A DNA stretch of 64,000 nt from Rhododendron vialii (Eukaryota; Streptophyta; Magnoliopsida; Ericales; Ericaceae): contig NC_080564.1 of the NCBI RefSeq assembly GCF_030253575.1, positions 5,004,501 to 5,068,500 of the forward strand, given 5' to 3'. Every line of letters begins with the position of its first letter. The stretch's first letter is position 1. The notes under the pieces are model-generated. The model was not told the origin of the DNA. It was given only the letters and a program-made list of their open reading frames with translations, and searched no databases. A program made the position numbers and the translations under genes. Below, in pieces: positions 48,401 through 60,755 of this stretch.

Positions 48401-49720
48401 GATTGTGCCATTTGCCACGTAATAATTACATGTCGGGATTCTTTTTCCTGACATGGTTGGCAACTTGGCATCCCCACCTTAGAGGTGGGACTAGCTCAAT
48501 CCCCAGGTGGGTCCAGCTGAATCCAATTAGGCTTACATAAGCCTCCTAATTATTAAACGATCTTATAAGTGCATATCCGACTCAAATCAAACCGTCAAAG
48601 ACGTACAAGAACCAAACACCAAATACCAACCATTCAAATTTCCACCAAAAAAAAGAACAAAAAAACTAGTACTATTTAGCATTTTTAGCTTGACAAGACC
48701 AATCAGTCCTCGTCCTCATATATACTTACAAACAATTCTGTACATTATTGTACTGATGATATGGGTCCTCTCAACTTCAGCGTGGTGCATACCAAAAGAT
48801 TTCTTCCGACCATGAGCCCATAAAATATTGTCTCACCATGTGCATGGGCTCTACTTCAACAGGGTTAAAGGTTGGAGTCGTGGGACAGATGCCTCCTTAA
48901 AATTTTTGACCCCTTGCAGAGCCTAACTATGGTTTACTAGCCCTTAGCGAGGCGGTAAAACTTAAATGCTATAGCTCTTTGGACCTTTTCGTATTTGGTG
49001 TGGGTCTCAAAAGAAAGTTGCCATTCATGTCTGGTCGTTTCCTCCCTTGCCCTTTTATGCTTAGCAAAATGTTGAATTAATAGTTAGTATTTTTCTTTGA
49101 AAGTAGGTGTTAGACTGTTACATTTATTAGAGTCTTGTTTTTTTTTTTTTGGGGGGATGACATTACACTGCTATTTAATCCTTCCACGGTGGTTTTTATT
49201 TTTATTTTTTTTATGACAGTACACAGCTATTTAATCCTTCCACGGTGGATGCTCAAAATTTGTAGCTTTAACATAATCCTTTGTTCGAAAATCACTAATT
49301 AAGTATACGAGTATATTGGCAAAGTGGATACAAGAAAAATAATTAGTTTTTGTTTTCCGTGAGGTCACATATTCGAATTACACAAAAGCCAAACATTCCA
49401 AACGTTGAGGTTACTAATGGGTTTTCTCTGGCAGTTAACTTCAAGGCCCGAAACTAGTCAAAGTGTGCACAAACTGATCCGAACATCCGATTATAAAATA
49501 AAACCAATCGCTGAGCCCTACAAAAATGGCCACAAGATAATTCTTTGGCCGGAAAACAGAAGGGAGAAGTTTTGTCCAATGTATGCAGGTATGTCATGTC
49601 ACGTGGGCCAACACTAACACCGCCCTATATCCGAAGGCTTCTATCAATAAACCGTGACGCATCCATTCCACATCTCCCACCACTGGGGTCTTTTCTGAGT
49701 TTTCCCTTTCAAGAGATTAT
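48401..49720. other. Spacer without recognised genes
   Basis: No gene is seen. A short direct repeat (CTATTTAATCCTTCCACGGT at about 49172 and 49228) with adjoining T-rich tracts marks a local duplication of about 56 bp. Confidence 0.35.
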
Positions 49721-49721
49721 T

Positions 49722-50310
49722 TTGCTCATTAAAGCATCTCATCATCCACTCATATGCTGCAATATTGCTTTTCATCTTCCCTAAGAAACAAAAATAAACT
49801 AGTGGGATTGACATAAAGTTACATCTAAAGAGGAAAACGTAAAAAAGACGGCTTCTCATTGGTCCCCTCAAGGGGACATTAAAAGATAATTGGGCTTTTG
49901 TGGGTTCATAGGGTTTACCTCAACAGACGTCGAAATCGTCAAAAAATCGGAACTACCGATCCAGAGATTATTGCTCATTAAAGCATTTGATCAGCCACTC
50001 GTATATTGCATTGCTTTTTTTCTTCCCTAAGAAACAAGATAAACTAGTTGGTGGGGTTGACATAAAGTTACACCTAAAGAGCAAAACATAAAAGAGACGG
50101 CTTCTCATCAGTTCCCTCAAGAGAACTACAAAATACAATTGGACTTTTTGTGAGTTCATATAGAGTTTATCACAACGATCGAAACCGTTCATCACAAATT
50201 GCTCGTCGAAAACATCAAACAATCGGAACTGTTGATCAAGAGATTATTGCTCATTAAAGCATTTCAGCATCCACTCAGATATTGCAGTGCTTTTCATCTT
50301 CCCTTTACAC
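49722..50310 (+). repeat. Tandem repeat, about 250-bp unit, two and a part copies
   Basis: ATTGCTCATTAAAGCAT starts copies at about 49723, 49971 and 50246. Units contain CTTCCCTAAGAAACAA, TTGACATAAAGTTACA, GACGGCTTCTCAT and CGATC-AGAGATTATTG. The third copy is cut short after about 65 bp. The array ends about 180 bp before the copia element. Confidence 0.8.
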
Positions 50311-50486
50311 CTAAGGAGCAAATTAAAACACGAACTTGTCATTAGTTAGTGGAAACAGAAAGGAATTAAACTGCTATTTAGTATCATATAAAAGTAGCTG
50401 GCATAGATATATAATTAAATACAAGTTTTTCCGCCACATTTTTTTTACTAATCCAAACAAAAAAATGAGCTACTTAATTTTATATT

Positions 50487-50801
50487 TGTTAGGAATGCCT
50501 TGTATTCTTTAGTCCCACATTGGTTAATTATCTTGTTCCCGTTTTTGTAGCCTATTATAAATAGGGCTTTTGGGGGACTTCTAGGAATTATCTTTTGGGC
50601 TTTCATATTGTGGTCTTTCTAGAGTTACGGATTATAGCCGGCTCTTTGTATCTCTTCTTCACGTTGGTTAGTGAATCCTCTCTCTCCTCGCCCGTGGACG
50701 TACCCATCTTGGGGAACCACGTATATCTTGTGTCTTTGTGATTTCTTGTTTAGTTTTCAATTTCTCGTTCTTAGCTTGCATTCATAGCGTTCGTTACAAC
50801 A
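50487..50801 (+). repeat. 5' LTR
   Basis: 315 bp, TG...CA ends. It carries a promoter-like TATAAATA at 50556-50563. It differs from the 3' LTR at two sites. Confidence 0.95.
50556..50563 (+). promoter_or_regulatory. LTR TATA box
   Basis: TATAAATAGG within the 5' LTR; the same motif is in the 3' LTR. Probable pol II start site signal of the element. Confidence 0.6.
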
Positions 50802-50804
50802 AAC

Positions 50805-50817
50805 TGGTATCAGAACC
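50805..50817 (+). other. Primer-binding site
   Basis: TGGTATCAGAACC begins 3 bases after the 5' LTR. It is complementary to the 3' end of initiator tRNA-Met, the usual primer of plant copia elements. Confidence 0.85.
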
Positions 50818-50857
50818 TTAGGTTGCAAAAACTAGGGTTTCGTTTCCGATTGTGGCT

Positions 50858-53800
50858 ATGGCGGCTAAATTTGAGATTGCGAAGTTTGATGGGCAGAGCA
50901 GCAGTTTCAGTCTTTGGAGAGTAAAGATGAAGGCTCTGCTAACCCAACAAGGATTGCACAAGGTTTTGTTAGGCAAGACTAGTTCTGGAATCAAAGAGGA
51001 AGATTGGGATGATACGGATGCCAAAGCTCTGAGTTCTATTCAGTTGAGTCTGGCAGATGACGTTCTTCGCGAGGTGGAAGAAGAAACTTCAGCAACAGGA
51101 ATTTGGCTGAAGTTGGAAGGCATATATATGACGAAGTCGCTCACCAACAGGTTATATCTCAAACAACGTCTTTATACGTTTCGTATGCGAGAAGGTATAC
51201 CTGTTAAAGATCATTTAGACGAGTTCAACCGTATTATTATGGATCTGAAAAATATTGATAGTAAAATTGAGGATGAGGACCAAGCCCTAATTTTGCTATG
51301 TTCTTTACCACTTTCGTATGAGCACTTTGTTACAACCCTATTGTATGGCAAAGACACGATATCTATGGAGGATGTTAAGGCCAGCCTATATTCGAAAGAA
51401 TTGAGGAAAAAAGTGTCAGGTGAGGGTGATGCACATGCGGAGGGTTTGTTTGTCAGGGGAAGAACAACAGAAAGGGTGGAGTCGAGTAATAGGGGAAGAT
51501 CCAGATCATCAGGTAAGAAGAAGGGAAAGTGCAATTATTGCAAGAAACCCGGGCACTGGAAAAGTGACTGTTTAAAACTCAAGGAGAAGGAAAAAGAAGA
51601 CCAGAAAGGGGGTAAAGTAATTGCTGGAATTGCTGAAAGTTCAGATGAGTCAGATAATGTGTTATCAGTTACAGAGGGCGATTCTCGCTCTAATACCGAG
51701 TGGGTTCTAGATTCTGGATGTTCATACCATATGTGTCCGCATAGAGAGTGGTTTTCTACTTATGAGGCAGTCAATGGTGGTACAGTTTTGATGGGCAACA
51801 ACATGGCCTGTAAGACTGTTGGTTCAGGAACGATTCAGCTTAGGATGCATGATGGTATTGTTAGGACTTTATCTGAGGTTCGACATGTTCCGGATTTGAA
51901 GAAAAATCTTATATCCCTGGGTGCTCTTGATTCTCATGGTTGCAAATTCCTCGGTGAAGGTGGAGTTTTGAAAGTCTCAAGGGGTGCATTAGTACTGATG
52001 AAGGGTCAAAAGCGTGGTAACCTTTATACACTCCAGGGCAGTACAGTTTTAGGTGCTGCAGCAACGGTTGCTTCATCCAAGGTTTCAGATTCAGACTTGA
52101 CTCGTTTGTGGCATATGCGCCTTGGGCATATGAGCGAGAGGGGGATGACAGTTTTGAGCAAACAGGGTTTGCTATGTGGCCAGAAAATTGAGAAACTGGA
52201 TTTCTGTGAGCATTGTGTCTACGGCAAGCAGTGCAGGGTAAAATTCAGTACAGCTGTTCATCGCACCAAAGGCACGGTGGATTATTTTCACTCGGATCTT
52301 TGGGGTCCCGCAGAGGTAACTTCTAAAGGTGGTTTTCGATATTTTATGAGTATTATCGATGATTTCTCTCGTAAAGTTTGGGTGTATATGTTGAAACATA
52401 AGAGTGACGCCTTTAATACATTCAAACAGTTTAAAACTTTGATTGAGAATCAGACTGGTAAGAAAATAAAACGTTTGCGAACTGATAATGGTATGGAGTT
52501 TTGTCTTGGCGAGTTTGATAGATTTTGTAGTGATGAGGGCATTGTGAGGCATCACACAGTGAGAAAAACCCCTCAGCAAAATGGTGTGGCTGAACGAATG
52601 AACAGGACTCTTTTGGAGAAGGCACGTTGTATGTTGTCCAATTCCGGATTGGGCAAAGAATTTTGGGCTGAAGCCGTTTCCACAACATGCTATTTGGTGA
52701 ACAGGTCTCCGTCGACTGCTATTGAGTGTAAGACTCCGTTTGAGGTATGGTCAGGTCATCCGGCTAATTATTCTGTGTTGCGTGTTTTTGGGTGTCCAGC
52801 TTACGCTCATGTGAATGAAGGTAAACTGGAGCCACGGGCCAAGAAGTGTATTTTCTTGGGTTATGCAGCAGGTGTCAAAGGGTACAGGTTATGGTGCTCT
52901 GATGATTTGAAGTTTTTGATCAGTAGGGATGTGACTTTTGATGAAAATTATCTAATTAAGGGGTCTAAGCAGGTTGATGATACAGTTCAAGAACATAGTG
53001 TTCCAAAGCAGGTGGAGTTTTTGGGTGAAGCTTCCGACTCAGGGAAGAAGCACATTGAGAAGCCAATTGAAGAGGAGTTCAAGAGTTCAGACACAGAGGT
53101 TGATGCATTAGTTGAGCAACCACGCACTATTGCTAAAGATAGGCCAAGGAGGGAGATTCGGCCTCCTGAAAGGTATTCGGCTTATTCTGAGATGGTGGCC
53201 TATGCTTTATCAGTTGCTGAGACAGTTGAGTATGAAGAGCCTTCCAGCTATACGGAAGCTATTTCGAGCACTGAGTCTGCACAGTGGTTTGTTGCTATGA
53301 ATGAGGAGATTGAGTCTCTTCAGAAGAATCAGACATGGGAGTTAGTAGAACCGCTGAAAGGGAAGAGGATTGTTGGATGCAAGTGGATCTTCAAGCGCAA
53401 ACCAGGTATTCCAGGGGTAGAAGACGCTCGGTTTAAAGCTCGGCTAGTGGCGAAAGGATACAGCCAGAAGGAGGGTGTTGACTACAATGAGGTATTTTCA
53501 CCAGTTGTAAAACATAGTTCCATTCGCACTTTACTTGCTATTGTTGCATGTTATGATCTTGAATTAGAGCAACTTGATGTCAAAACTGCGTTTTTGCACG
53601 GCGAGCTTGAGGAACAGATTTATATGCGTCAGCCTGAGGGATTTGTTGTTTCTGGTAAGGAGGATCACGTTTGTTTACTTCGTAAATCTTTGTATGGCCT
53701 CAAGCAATCCCCTAGGCAGTGGTATAAGCGGTTTGATACTTTTATGATAAGTCAGTCATATTCAAGAAGTGAGTATGACAGTTGTGTATATTTTTGAAAA

Positions 53801-54802
53801 CTTCCAGATGGTTCATTTGTTTATCTACTGTTGTATGTTGATGATATGCTTATTGCTGCCAAGAGTGTGTCAGAAATCAACAGGTTGAAACAACAGTTAG
53901 GTGGTGAATTTGAGATGAAAGATTTGGGTGCGGCAAAACGTATTTTGGGTATGGAGATTTGCAGAGATCGAGTAGCTGGCAAATTATTTTTGAATCAGAA
54001 GTCTTATGTTCTTAAAGTACTTGAGCGCTTTGCCATGCAGAACTCGAAGCCAGTCAGTACCCCTTTGGCAGCACACTTTCGACTTTCAGCTGAGTTGTCA
54101 CCACAGTCGGAGGATGAGGAGAAGTATATGTCTCAGGTTCCATATTCGTGCGCAGTTGGGAGCCTTATGTACGCCATGGTATGTACTCGTCCTGATATTT
54201 CACATGCAGTTAGTGTCATTAGTCGTTATATGGGGCGTCTAGGAAAGGCACATTGGGAGGCTGTGAAATGGATACTACGGTATTTGTGCGGAACTGCAGG
54301 TGTTGGTCTATTGTTTGGGATTGTCAATTCTGGTGATCATGCTGTTGGTTATGTTGATTCGGATTTTGCCGGTGACCACGATAAGAGGAGGTCTCTGACA
54401 GGTTATGTTTTTACTCTGTCCGGAAGTGCCATTAGTTGGAAAGCTACTTTACAGTCTACAGTTGCGCTGTCTACAACAGAAGCGGAGTATATGGCCATTG
54501 CTGAAGCTGTGAAGGAGGCATTGTGGATGAGAGGTTTGCTTTGTGAGCTTGGTCTTGCACAGGGTGTGAGTTCAGTATTTTGTGATTCGCAGAGTGCTAT
54601 ACATTTGACTAAAAATCTGATGTATCATGAGAGGACTAAGCATATCGATGTCAGGTATCACTTCGTTCGGGATATCATCTCACAGAAGCAAGTTGAGGTG
54701 AAGAAAGTGGGTACGGCAGATAACCCAGCAGATATGTTGACTAAACCGGTTCCGGTTGTCAAGTTCAAGCATTGCTTGGGCTTGCTTGGTATTTGCAGTT
54801 GA
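50858..54802 (+). pseudogene. Copia gag-pol polyprotein with one in-frame stop
   Basis: A single frame of 1,314 codons from ATG 50858, open except for TGA at codon 980 (53795-53797). Visible parts: gag with a CX2CX4HX4C zinc knuckle (residues 225-238); protease DSG (285-287); integrase HX4H (419, 424) with CX2C (450, 453) and catalytic D480, D543, E579 (the last two spaced D-35-E); reverse transcriptase with YVDD at 993-996; RNase H with TTEAEYMA and CDSQSA motifs. The stop falls 13 codons before YVDD, so translation would give gag, protease and integrase but not a working reverse transcriptase. A frame at 53831-54802 keeps the rest. It could still be mobilised in trans. Confidence 0.92.
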
Positions 54803-54884
54803 TCGCCCCTCGGGGGCATTTGGCGAGTGAGAGGTTAGAAGGGGATAGCTATATTTGGTGATTTGGTTCAGTGGAATTCAAGTC

Positions 54885-54896
54885 AAGGTGGAGAAT
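54885..54896 (+). other. Polypurine tract
   Basis: AAGGTGGAGA followed by AT directly before the 3' LTR. Expected plus-strand primer. Confidence 0.7.
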
Positions 54897-55211
54897 TGTT
54901 AGGAATGCCTTGTATTCTTTAGTCCCACATTGGTTAATTATCTTGTTCCCGTTTTTGTAGCCTATTATAAATAGGGCTTTTGGGGGACTTCTAGGAATTA
55001 TCTTTTGGGCTTTCATATTGTGGCCTTTCTAGAGTTACGGATTATAGCCGGCTCTTTGTATCTCTTCTTCACGTTGGTTAGTGAATCCTCTCTCTCCTCG
55101 CCCGTGGACGTACCCATCTTGGGGAACCACGTATATCTTGTGTCTTTGTGATTTCTTGTTTAGTTTTCAATTTCTCGTTCTTAGCTTGCATTTATAGCGT
55201 TCGTTACAACA
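54897..55211 (+). repeat. 3' LTR
   Basis: 315 bp, same ends as the 5' LTR and identical except at two positions. Confidence 0.95.
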
Positions 55212-55216
55212 ATATT

Positions 55217-56140
55217 CTCATCTATACCCTCCGTAAAATCTAGCTAAGATTCCAACACACCATTAAAAATTTGTTACGTATTGTATAGGTATGTGAAAAA
55301 TCCCAAAGAGTTGGTTGAGTGAGAGAACATGTGCTTTCGTCCGTAACAAAATCTATTAGATCCATTAAAAGTTTTTCCATCATTTTAACTCTCTGAAATT
55401 CGAAATTAGTCGAAGTGTTGATTAGCCAATTCGGATACTTGATTATTATTAAAAAAAATGTCTTAGCAAATGAAATTGAATCCAGATTCGGACCCCATGT
55501 TCTTTATTGGCTTTTCGTCTGTGAGTTGGCATTTGCGCCGACGAACTTATTCGCATATGGGCGGCGGAAGAGGACAATGGAATTCTGATTTGGCCGGTTT
55601 GATTTTGATCGTCCAATGGTTTTGATCATTTGCTGCTTTTTCATTAGTATATATTACAAGATATATAAATATATATTGCTGTCTTTACAGATATAAAGCA
55701 TGCGAAACAACGAATTAGGTGGGGCATGTATGATAGTAATAACAATACTAATACTAACACAATTTCCGAACACAACTTTGAAAATAATTGTATCCAAAAA
55801 TCGTTTGATGCACGTGAGTCCACGTAGACAGATTTAGCCCGGCTCCGCACACACAGTTGTATTCGAAAATTGTGTTCCTTAGACCCAAAATCATTTAATG
55901 CACGTGATTCCACATGATAAATTTAGCCCGACTCTGTCTAGTTGTATTCAGAAGTTGCGTTCTTTTGCGTTCTTTGGACGGTTTTTTTATGGACTTTAAT
56001 TTCTCACTTTTGAGATATTGGTAGTCTCTTTCGCCACGTAGATGGCTGACATGGCAATCTAAGACTTTTCAATCAACCACCGGCATTGGCACCGTTATCA
56101 GCCTGATAATAATTTACGTAGGAACCGCCAATTCAAAGAA
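55217..56140. other. Spacer without recognised genes
   Basis: 55775-55960 contains a partial internal duplication (ATC-AAAATCGTTTGATGCACGTGAGTCCACG and TCATTTAATGCACGTGATTC). No gene is seen. Confidence 0.3.
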
Positions 56141-56289
56141 GGCAATTGAGTTGAACTTTGAAGACATTATCTATGAAGATAAATTGTATTATTGTAATTC
56201 TTAATCGAGGGGAGAGTGGAATCAGCGTATCAGTGACGAAGATGACGTCTGTAGCAGCTTTTGTCTTCAGTCTGCTGCGAAAAGAGTTC

Positions 56290-56550
56290 GAGTTGGAGCG
56301 GCGGGTCATCCAGGAGGGCTTGCTCCGTGTTCATACTTGGTCTCTTCAACCCCTCCTCATGAGTGTGTTTGACAGGTCCGGTTCCGGCATCGTGGCTCCA
56401 TGCGGTTTTTTTTTTCCCCTGTTTTTCTTTTTGTTTTCATTTATTTTGTTAGTTTTGTATTTTGGGTTCGATAGTGTCCCCTTATTGTATTGTATATGTT
56501 TTGGCTAGGTTTGATATAATATTGGGATGATTTGGTTTGCTAAAAAAAAA
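56290..56550 (+). mobile_element. Possible LINE 3' end
   Basis: A T-rich stretch is followed by GATATAATATTGGGATGATT, TTTGCT and a short A-run. This is the usual look of plant LINE 3' ends. No ORF2 domain is readable. Confidence 0.35.
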
Positions 56551-56727
56551 ATCTTAATCGTTTCACATGTATTATATAAAGATCTCTTCTTATTACACAC
56601 GAGTATAATAATGTAGAGCTACTTACAAAAAAATAAAAATAATGTAGAGCCACCTCTTAATATAGTTTAGTCGGTGTGAGACTCTAATAAGAAAATGGCA
56701 ATTATTTTCTGTGGTTGATTAACATAC

Positions 56728-56879
56728 TTAGGCTTGGTTCTGCTGAGATTCTTAGTCTTTAAGTATTTATTTTTCGCTTTACAAGACAGATCAGCTACTC
56801 ATAATACATCACATTTAATTCAAAAAATAAGTATTGTACTTAATTATTTAAAAATTTGGATTATTGGAACACACCCTTA
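56728..56879. mobile_element. 146-bp Tourist-like MITE, copy B
   Basis: The element at 56731-56876 is flanked by TTA, with ends GGCTTGGTTCTGC and GGAACACACCC. Same length and ends as the copy at 13534-13679. Confidence 0.7.
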
Positions 56880-57655
56880 TTGTACTTTTTTGATGAGAAA
56901 TCATAGGCGACTACATGTAAGTACAGGGAATTGATTTCTACACCCTCTTTTTTGATATCCACACTCCCTTTTTTGTCTTTTAGCAAATGAACATATACAC
57001 TTTTAACATTAAAATCCAAAAAAGGAGTGTAGTTATAAAAAAGAGAGTGTAGGAATCAATTCTCTTAAGTATATGTATAGAACAACGTTATACACCGATT
57101 TAGGTGCACATATCTAGATACGAATAAGGAGAAAGTCTACAATACACATTCCTTAAAAGTGTGTGCCATATACACCTTCATTCATAACATTTTAGTAACT
57201 TTTCAACAATACGATTCGTAACTTTTTTATTATGATTCATAACATTTTGGTGCATTCGTAACTTCTATAATACCATCGTAACTTTTTAGCAATACCATTC
57301 ATAACATTTTCTCTATAAATCATAACATTTTAGGGGTGCATATAATATACACCCAAATAAAGGGTGTGTATAGTAGCATTTTCCACGAATAAGTTTATCA
57401 GACGATTTTGGATACAACGGTAGTTCGATTTGTGTCCGAAAGCCTGTGTGCGCAAACTTTTCCTTTTTGGATCGATACCGTCTCACAAGGCATCAAAATT
57501 AAAATGTTGGTTGAATGAGGCCCAAAATTCACAAGCGAACAAATGAATTTCTCACAAATGAGATGGAAAAACAAACATGATATACTGAAAATGTGGTAAC
57601 TAAAATATTTGTGTTTTATAATTGAAAGGAAGGGGATGTACGTATAATTGACAGC
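56880..57655. other. Spacer with a CATAACATTTT/CGTAACTTTT repeat region
   Basis: 57160-57370 is a loose minisatellite of words TTCATAACATTTT, TTCGTAACTTTT and AACATTTTAG. Its edges (GTGTGCCATATACACC and ATATAATATACACCC) are roughly inverted, suggesting a MITE. 56935-57075 is a small foldback (TTGATTTCTACACCCTCTTT and its inverse). No gene is seen. Confidence 0.4.
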
Positions 57656-57659
57656 AATA

Positions 57660-58015
57660 AGTCTTTTTCTTTTTTTCCGAAAATATGAGAGTTTTATTAA
57701 GAGAATACTAAACGATCACCTAATAGGAACCGTTCAAATGCATGGGCTACCATATTACAAGAACGTTTAAAATGTATGAAAGAACAAGAGGAAAATAAAG
57801 GTAGAAGCTCTAAACAGTCTGAAAATGATAGAACAACAATCAAAATAAGACTTTTCCTCTTGAGCAAACTTTCCCTCTTGAGCAAGTGCCCGAACAATCT
57901 CAATTGAATTCCCTTCCACAATAATCTTGGCAAGGGCGTCACTATTGGAACTGCTCATTTTGCTGTGTGCATTGAATATGTCGCCCACGTTAAAATCAAA
58001 TTGATCGGGCATCTC
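57660..58015 (-). mobile_element. 5'-truncated LINE fragment (RNase H-like tail)
   Basis: On the - strand the remnant ends in poly(A) (T-run from about 57664). It encodes pieces of an RVT_3 domain in two frames: LAKIIVEGNSIEIVRALAQEGKF, then after a frameshift near 57850 LFSSCSFIHFKRSCNMVAHAF. It resembles the fragment at 1741-2112, so both likely come from one LINE family. The target duplication was not found. Confidence 0.7.
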
Positions 58016-60755
58016 AAATTAGATGATTGAAGCAGGTTTGTCTTGCTACAACTTACTTTCAAAATTTGTGCTAACCGTTCAAAAATGACAAGACAATTGC
58101 GATCGATATGATTTTGTACGTAACTCCAATGTCCCATCAATGTCCCATTTTAATTTATCCCACAAACGATCAACTCGCCGAACTCCGTATACTGAACGGC
58201 TTTGATCAAATTAATAGACCGGAGTGGGAACCAACTCCCCTCGTAGCAGCCCACCGGGTCCCCAATCCAGAAGTCATGGCTGATATCAGTACCTCAACCA
58301 CCATGCCAACGCTTGATCATTGCCAATTTATTGACATTGGAGGAGGAAAAAGTTACGAGCCAAGGCCTAGTCCAACGAGTCCTCCTATAGACGGTGGCTT
58401 TACTGATTCTGCACCGACGATCATGCGGGGCACTTTCCGAGTTCCGCAGGAAAAATAAAAATCAGAGCCGTTCAATAATTTAAAAAAAAAATATCCGGAT
58501 GGGCTTGGGAAAAATTAGCTCAATTCGATATGCATAGGCGCTCAATTCAATCTTCATATTTTTTAAACAGATTACAGGATTGACTCGAATTTTCTGTGCG
58601 GGACCTAGAGTGAACCCCATGTGACCGACAATGCAGAATCGGTAAGGCCACCATCAGTGGCCGCAACTTTTAAATAGTCCAACACCACCTCTATAAAAGT
58701 CTAAAACTCATGTCATAGTCCTAATCCACTTTCAATGTGGGCCAGCCTATATATTTCTACTCATTGTAGCTTATAGTAGCCAGCAGGGCATTGCCCGAAC
58801 GGCATGAGAGGTCTCAGGTTTAATTAGATGGAGTTACGATTGATCTGTGTTGTAATCTAGCTACCACTAATCCTACAAAAGGCATTAAAAAAAAAGAAGC
58901 TTAAAGTACTTATTAATTTTCTAGAACAACAACTCTAGACCTAATATTTCCTTAGAAATTTATTTTTTTATATATAAAGTGAGAAGAAATCTTGGTACAC
59001 CAAAGAGTGGGACCCTCCGAGGTGGCCAATTCTGACACTTGGGATTTAATCTCATTTGATAATACTATATTGATTGATGGTTCCCTTATTACCTGTGTAT
59101 TAGATGTTTATTAGCGTCGGAAGTCTGCTAATATCCTCGTCAATATATCATCATTACCAAGGAAGAACATAAACTTTGGACTCATTGCAAAAGTAACGTA
59201 GGTTTTTTCTTCTGCTAATTCAATGATTTTGGGACCATTAGAACTGACCTTGGATTGATGTCTCTTCCAATAAGGCAAGGGGCACCGGAGAAGACAAAAA
59301 GGCCCTCTTGTGCAAGAAGAAGAAAGGTGGATCACAAAAATACAAAAAGGAAAAATATTTTTTCATTCTCTTTTTATTTGTTTGCAATTTTTTTTTGGGA
59401 TTTTATTCAGGTGAAATTATCAAATTGTCTTTCGTATGTAAAAAGTGAATGCAAGAAGTGGGGATGTGTATGTAATTTCAGATGAATAAGGACAAGAAAA
59501 GAAGTGCGTTGAGATAAAAAAATGAGGGTGCGAAATCATTTGCTTAACACATTTACAAACGCATCCTCCCGACAGTCCCTTAATTTGCAGCCTTATGAGA
59601 AGAAATTCAGAGTTCATGCCACGACGATCTATTTGCTGCCTGCGCTTTTCCGGGTCGAGCCGGCATTCTTTTTCATGTTCGAAAATTGTAAAATTACCAA
59701 GAAACCCCCAAGCCCACCATTTCCAAAAACAAGTGTAGTTTTAGTCCTGGTAATTCTACAGTTGCGACAAGGACAGTTAGGTTGGAACTAAAGTCGCCTT
59801 TATTAACTCAAGGAATATGATAATTGTCGAGAAGACATTTCAACAGCATATGGAAGCAGTCAGTTTCCAGAGTCACATTCTCAGAGTAGGGTTTCCAAGT
59901 GATAACTTGGAATGAAAGAAAGTTTACACCCTAAGCTAGAAAAGTTCATAATTATGCCATCACCCTAAGCTAAGTAAAAATCATGGCAAAATATCATTCT
60001 CAATTTGTACGAACAAAAATTCACAGCAAAGTTTATCTACGGGGTGTTCGGGAGCCTATCTTTTTTTATTTTTTTCCCCTTTTGCATTTTTCTTCTTATA
60101 TATTATGAACCAGTAGAGTGTTTGAGAAATATGTGCAGAATGCATTTTGCAATAGTAGTGTTTGAAAGATATGTGCATAATACATTCTGTAAGTGACTTA
60201 CGTTAACCAAAATAGAAATAGTAAATAATGAGAAACTAAAAAACTCCTCTCCCCGTACTTTTGCCTTTTGTTCACTAAACTCAGAAACCGAAAATGCATT
60301 ATATGAGAATGAGATTCATGTTTTGGTGAGGAAAGCCAAACACCAATACTTGGAAAAGGAGAGAATGAAAATGGAAAAATTGGTCATCCAAACAACTGTT
60401 TTTTTTTACCTGCCAAGTGAAAAATATCTGAATTATTGGTTTGTGTAATAATGTTTCGATAAAGCTGAAGGCTGAGTAGTGTGTGGGCATGTGCATGTCA
60501 GGATCCATTAGTAAAATCTTTTGCCAACTCACCAAAATAAATAGCACACACCGGCCAAGTGGCCACTCTTGTCAGTTACTACTTTAGCAACATGCTTGTC
60601 AAGCCAGCCAAACAAGTCACTTGAACCACCATGTTCAAAGTTTTTGAACTCTCCCATCAACTCATAACTACCAGAAAGGATTTTCAAAAGTATTCTTCAT
60701 GTAAGAAGAAGGCTCACCCCTCTGGTGATCGATCAGACACAGAAAGACTTGAGAA
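58016..60755. other. Spacer and upstream region of the right-end gene
   Basis: Open frames here (for example 58108-58458) show no recognisable domain. 58780-58890 has CGAACGGCATGAGAGGTC and then an A-run, a possible SINE relic. The last 200 bp before 60756 should hold the promoter and leader of the next gene; no clear TATA box is seen. Confidence 0.3.

Larger units (their letters stand above)
50482..55216 (+). mobile_element. Young Ty1-copia LTR retrotransposon (Tork/Tnt1-like)
   Basis: A 4.73-kb element (50487-55211) with 315-bp LTRs, flanked by a 5-bp target duplication ATATT (50482-50486, 55212-55216). LTRs begin TGTTAGG and end TTACAACA. They differ at two positions (T/C at 50612 versus 55022, C/T near 50783 versus 55193), so insertion is recent. 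A primer-binding site and a polypurine tract are present. Domain order gag, protease, integrase, reverse transcriptase, RNase H defines Ty1-copia. The gag start (AKFDGQ) and LTNRLYLKQRLY-type region fit the Tork lineage. One in-frame TGA interrupts the polyprotein. Confidence 0.95.

Noticed and set aside
58108..58458. 116-codon open frame as a small gene
   Set aside because: No ATG context, domain or repeat support; random-looking composition in a retroelement-rich spacer.
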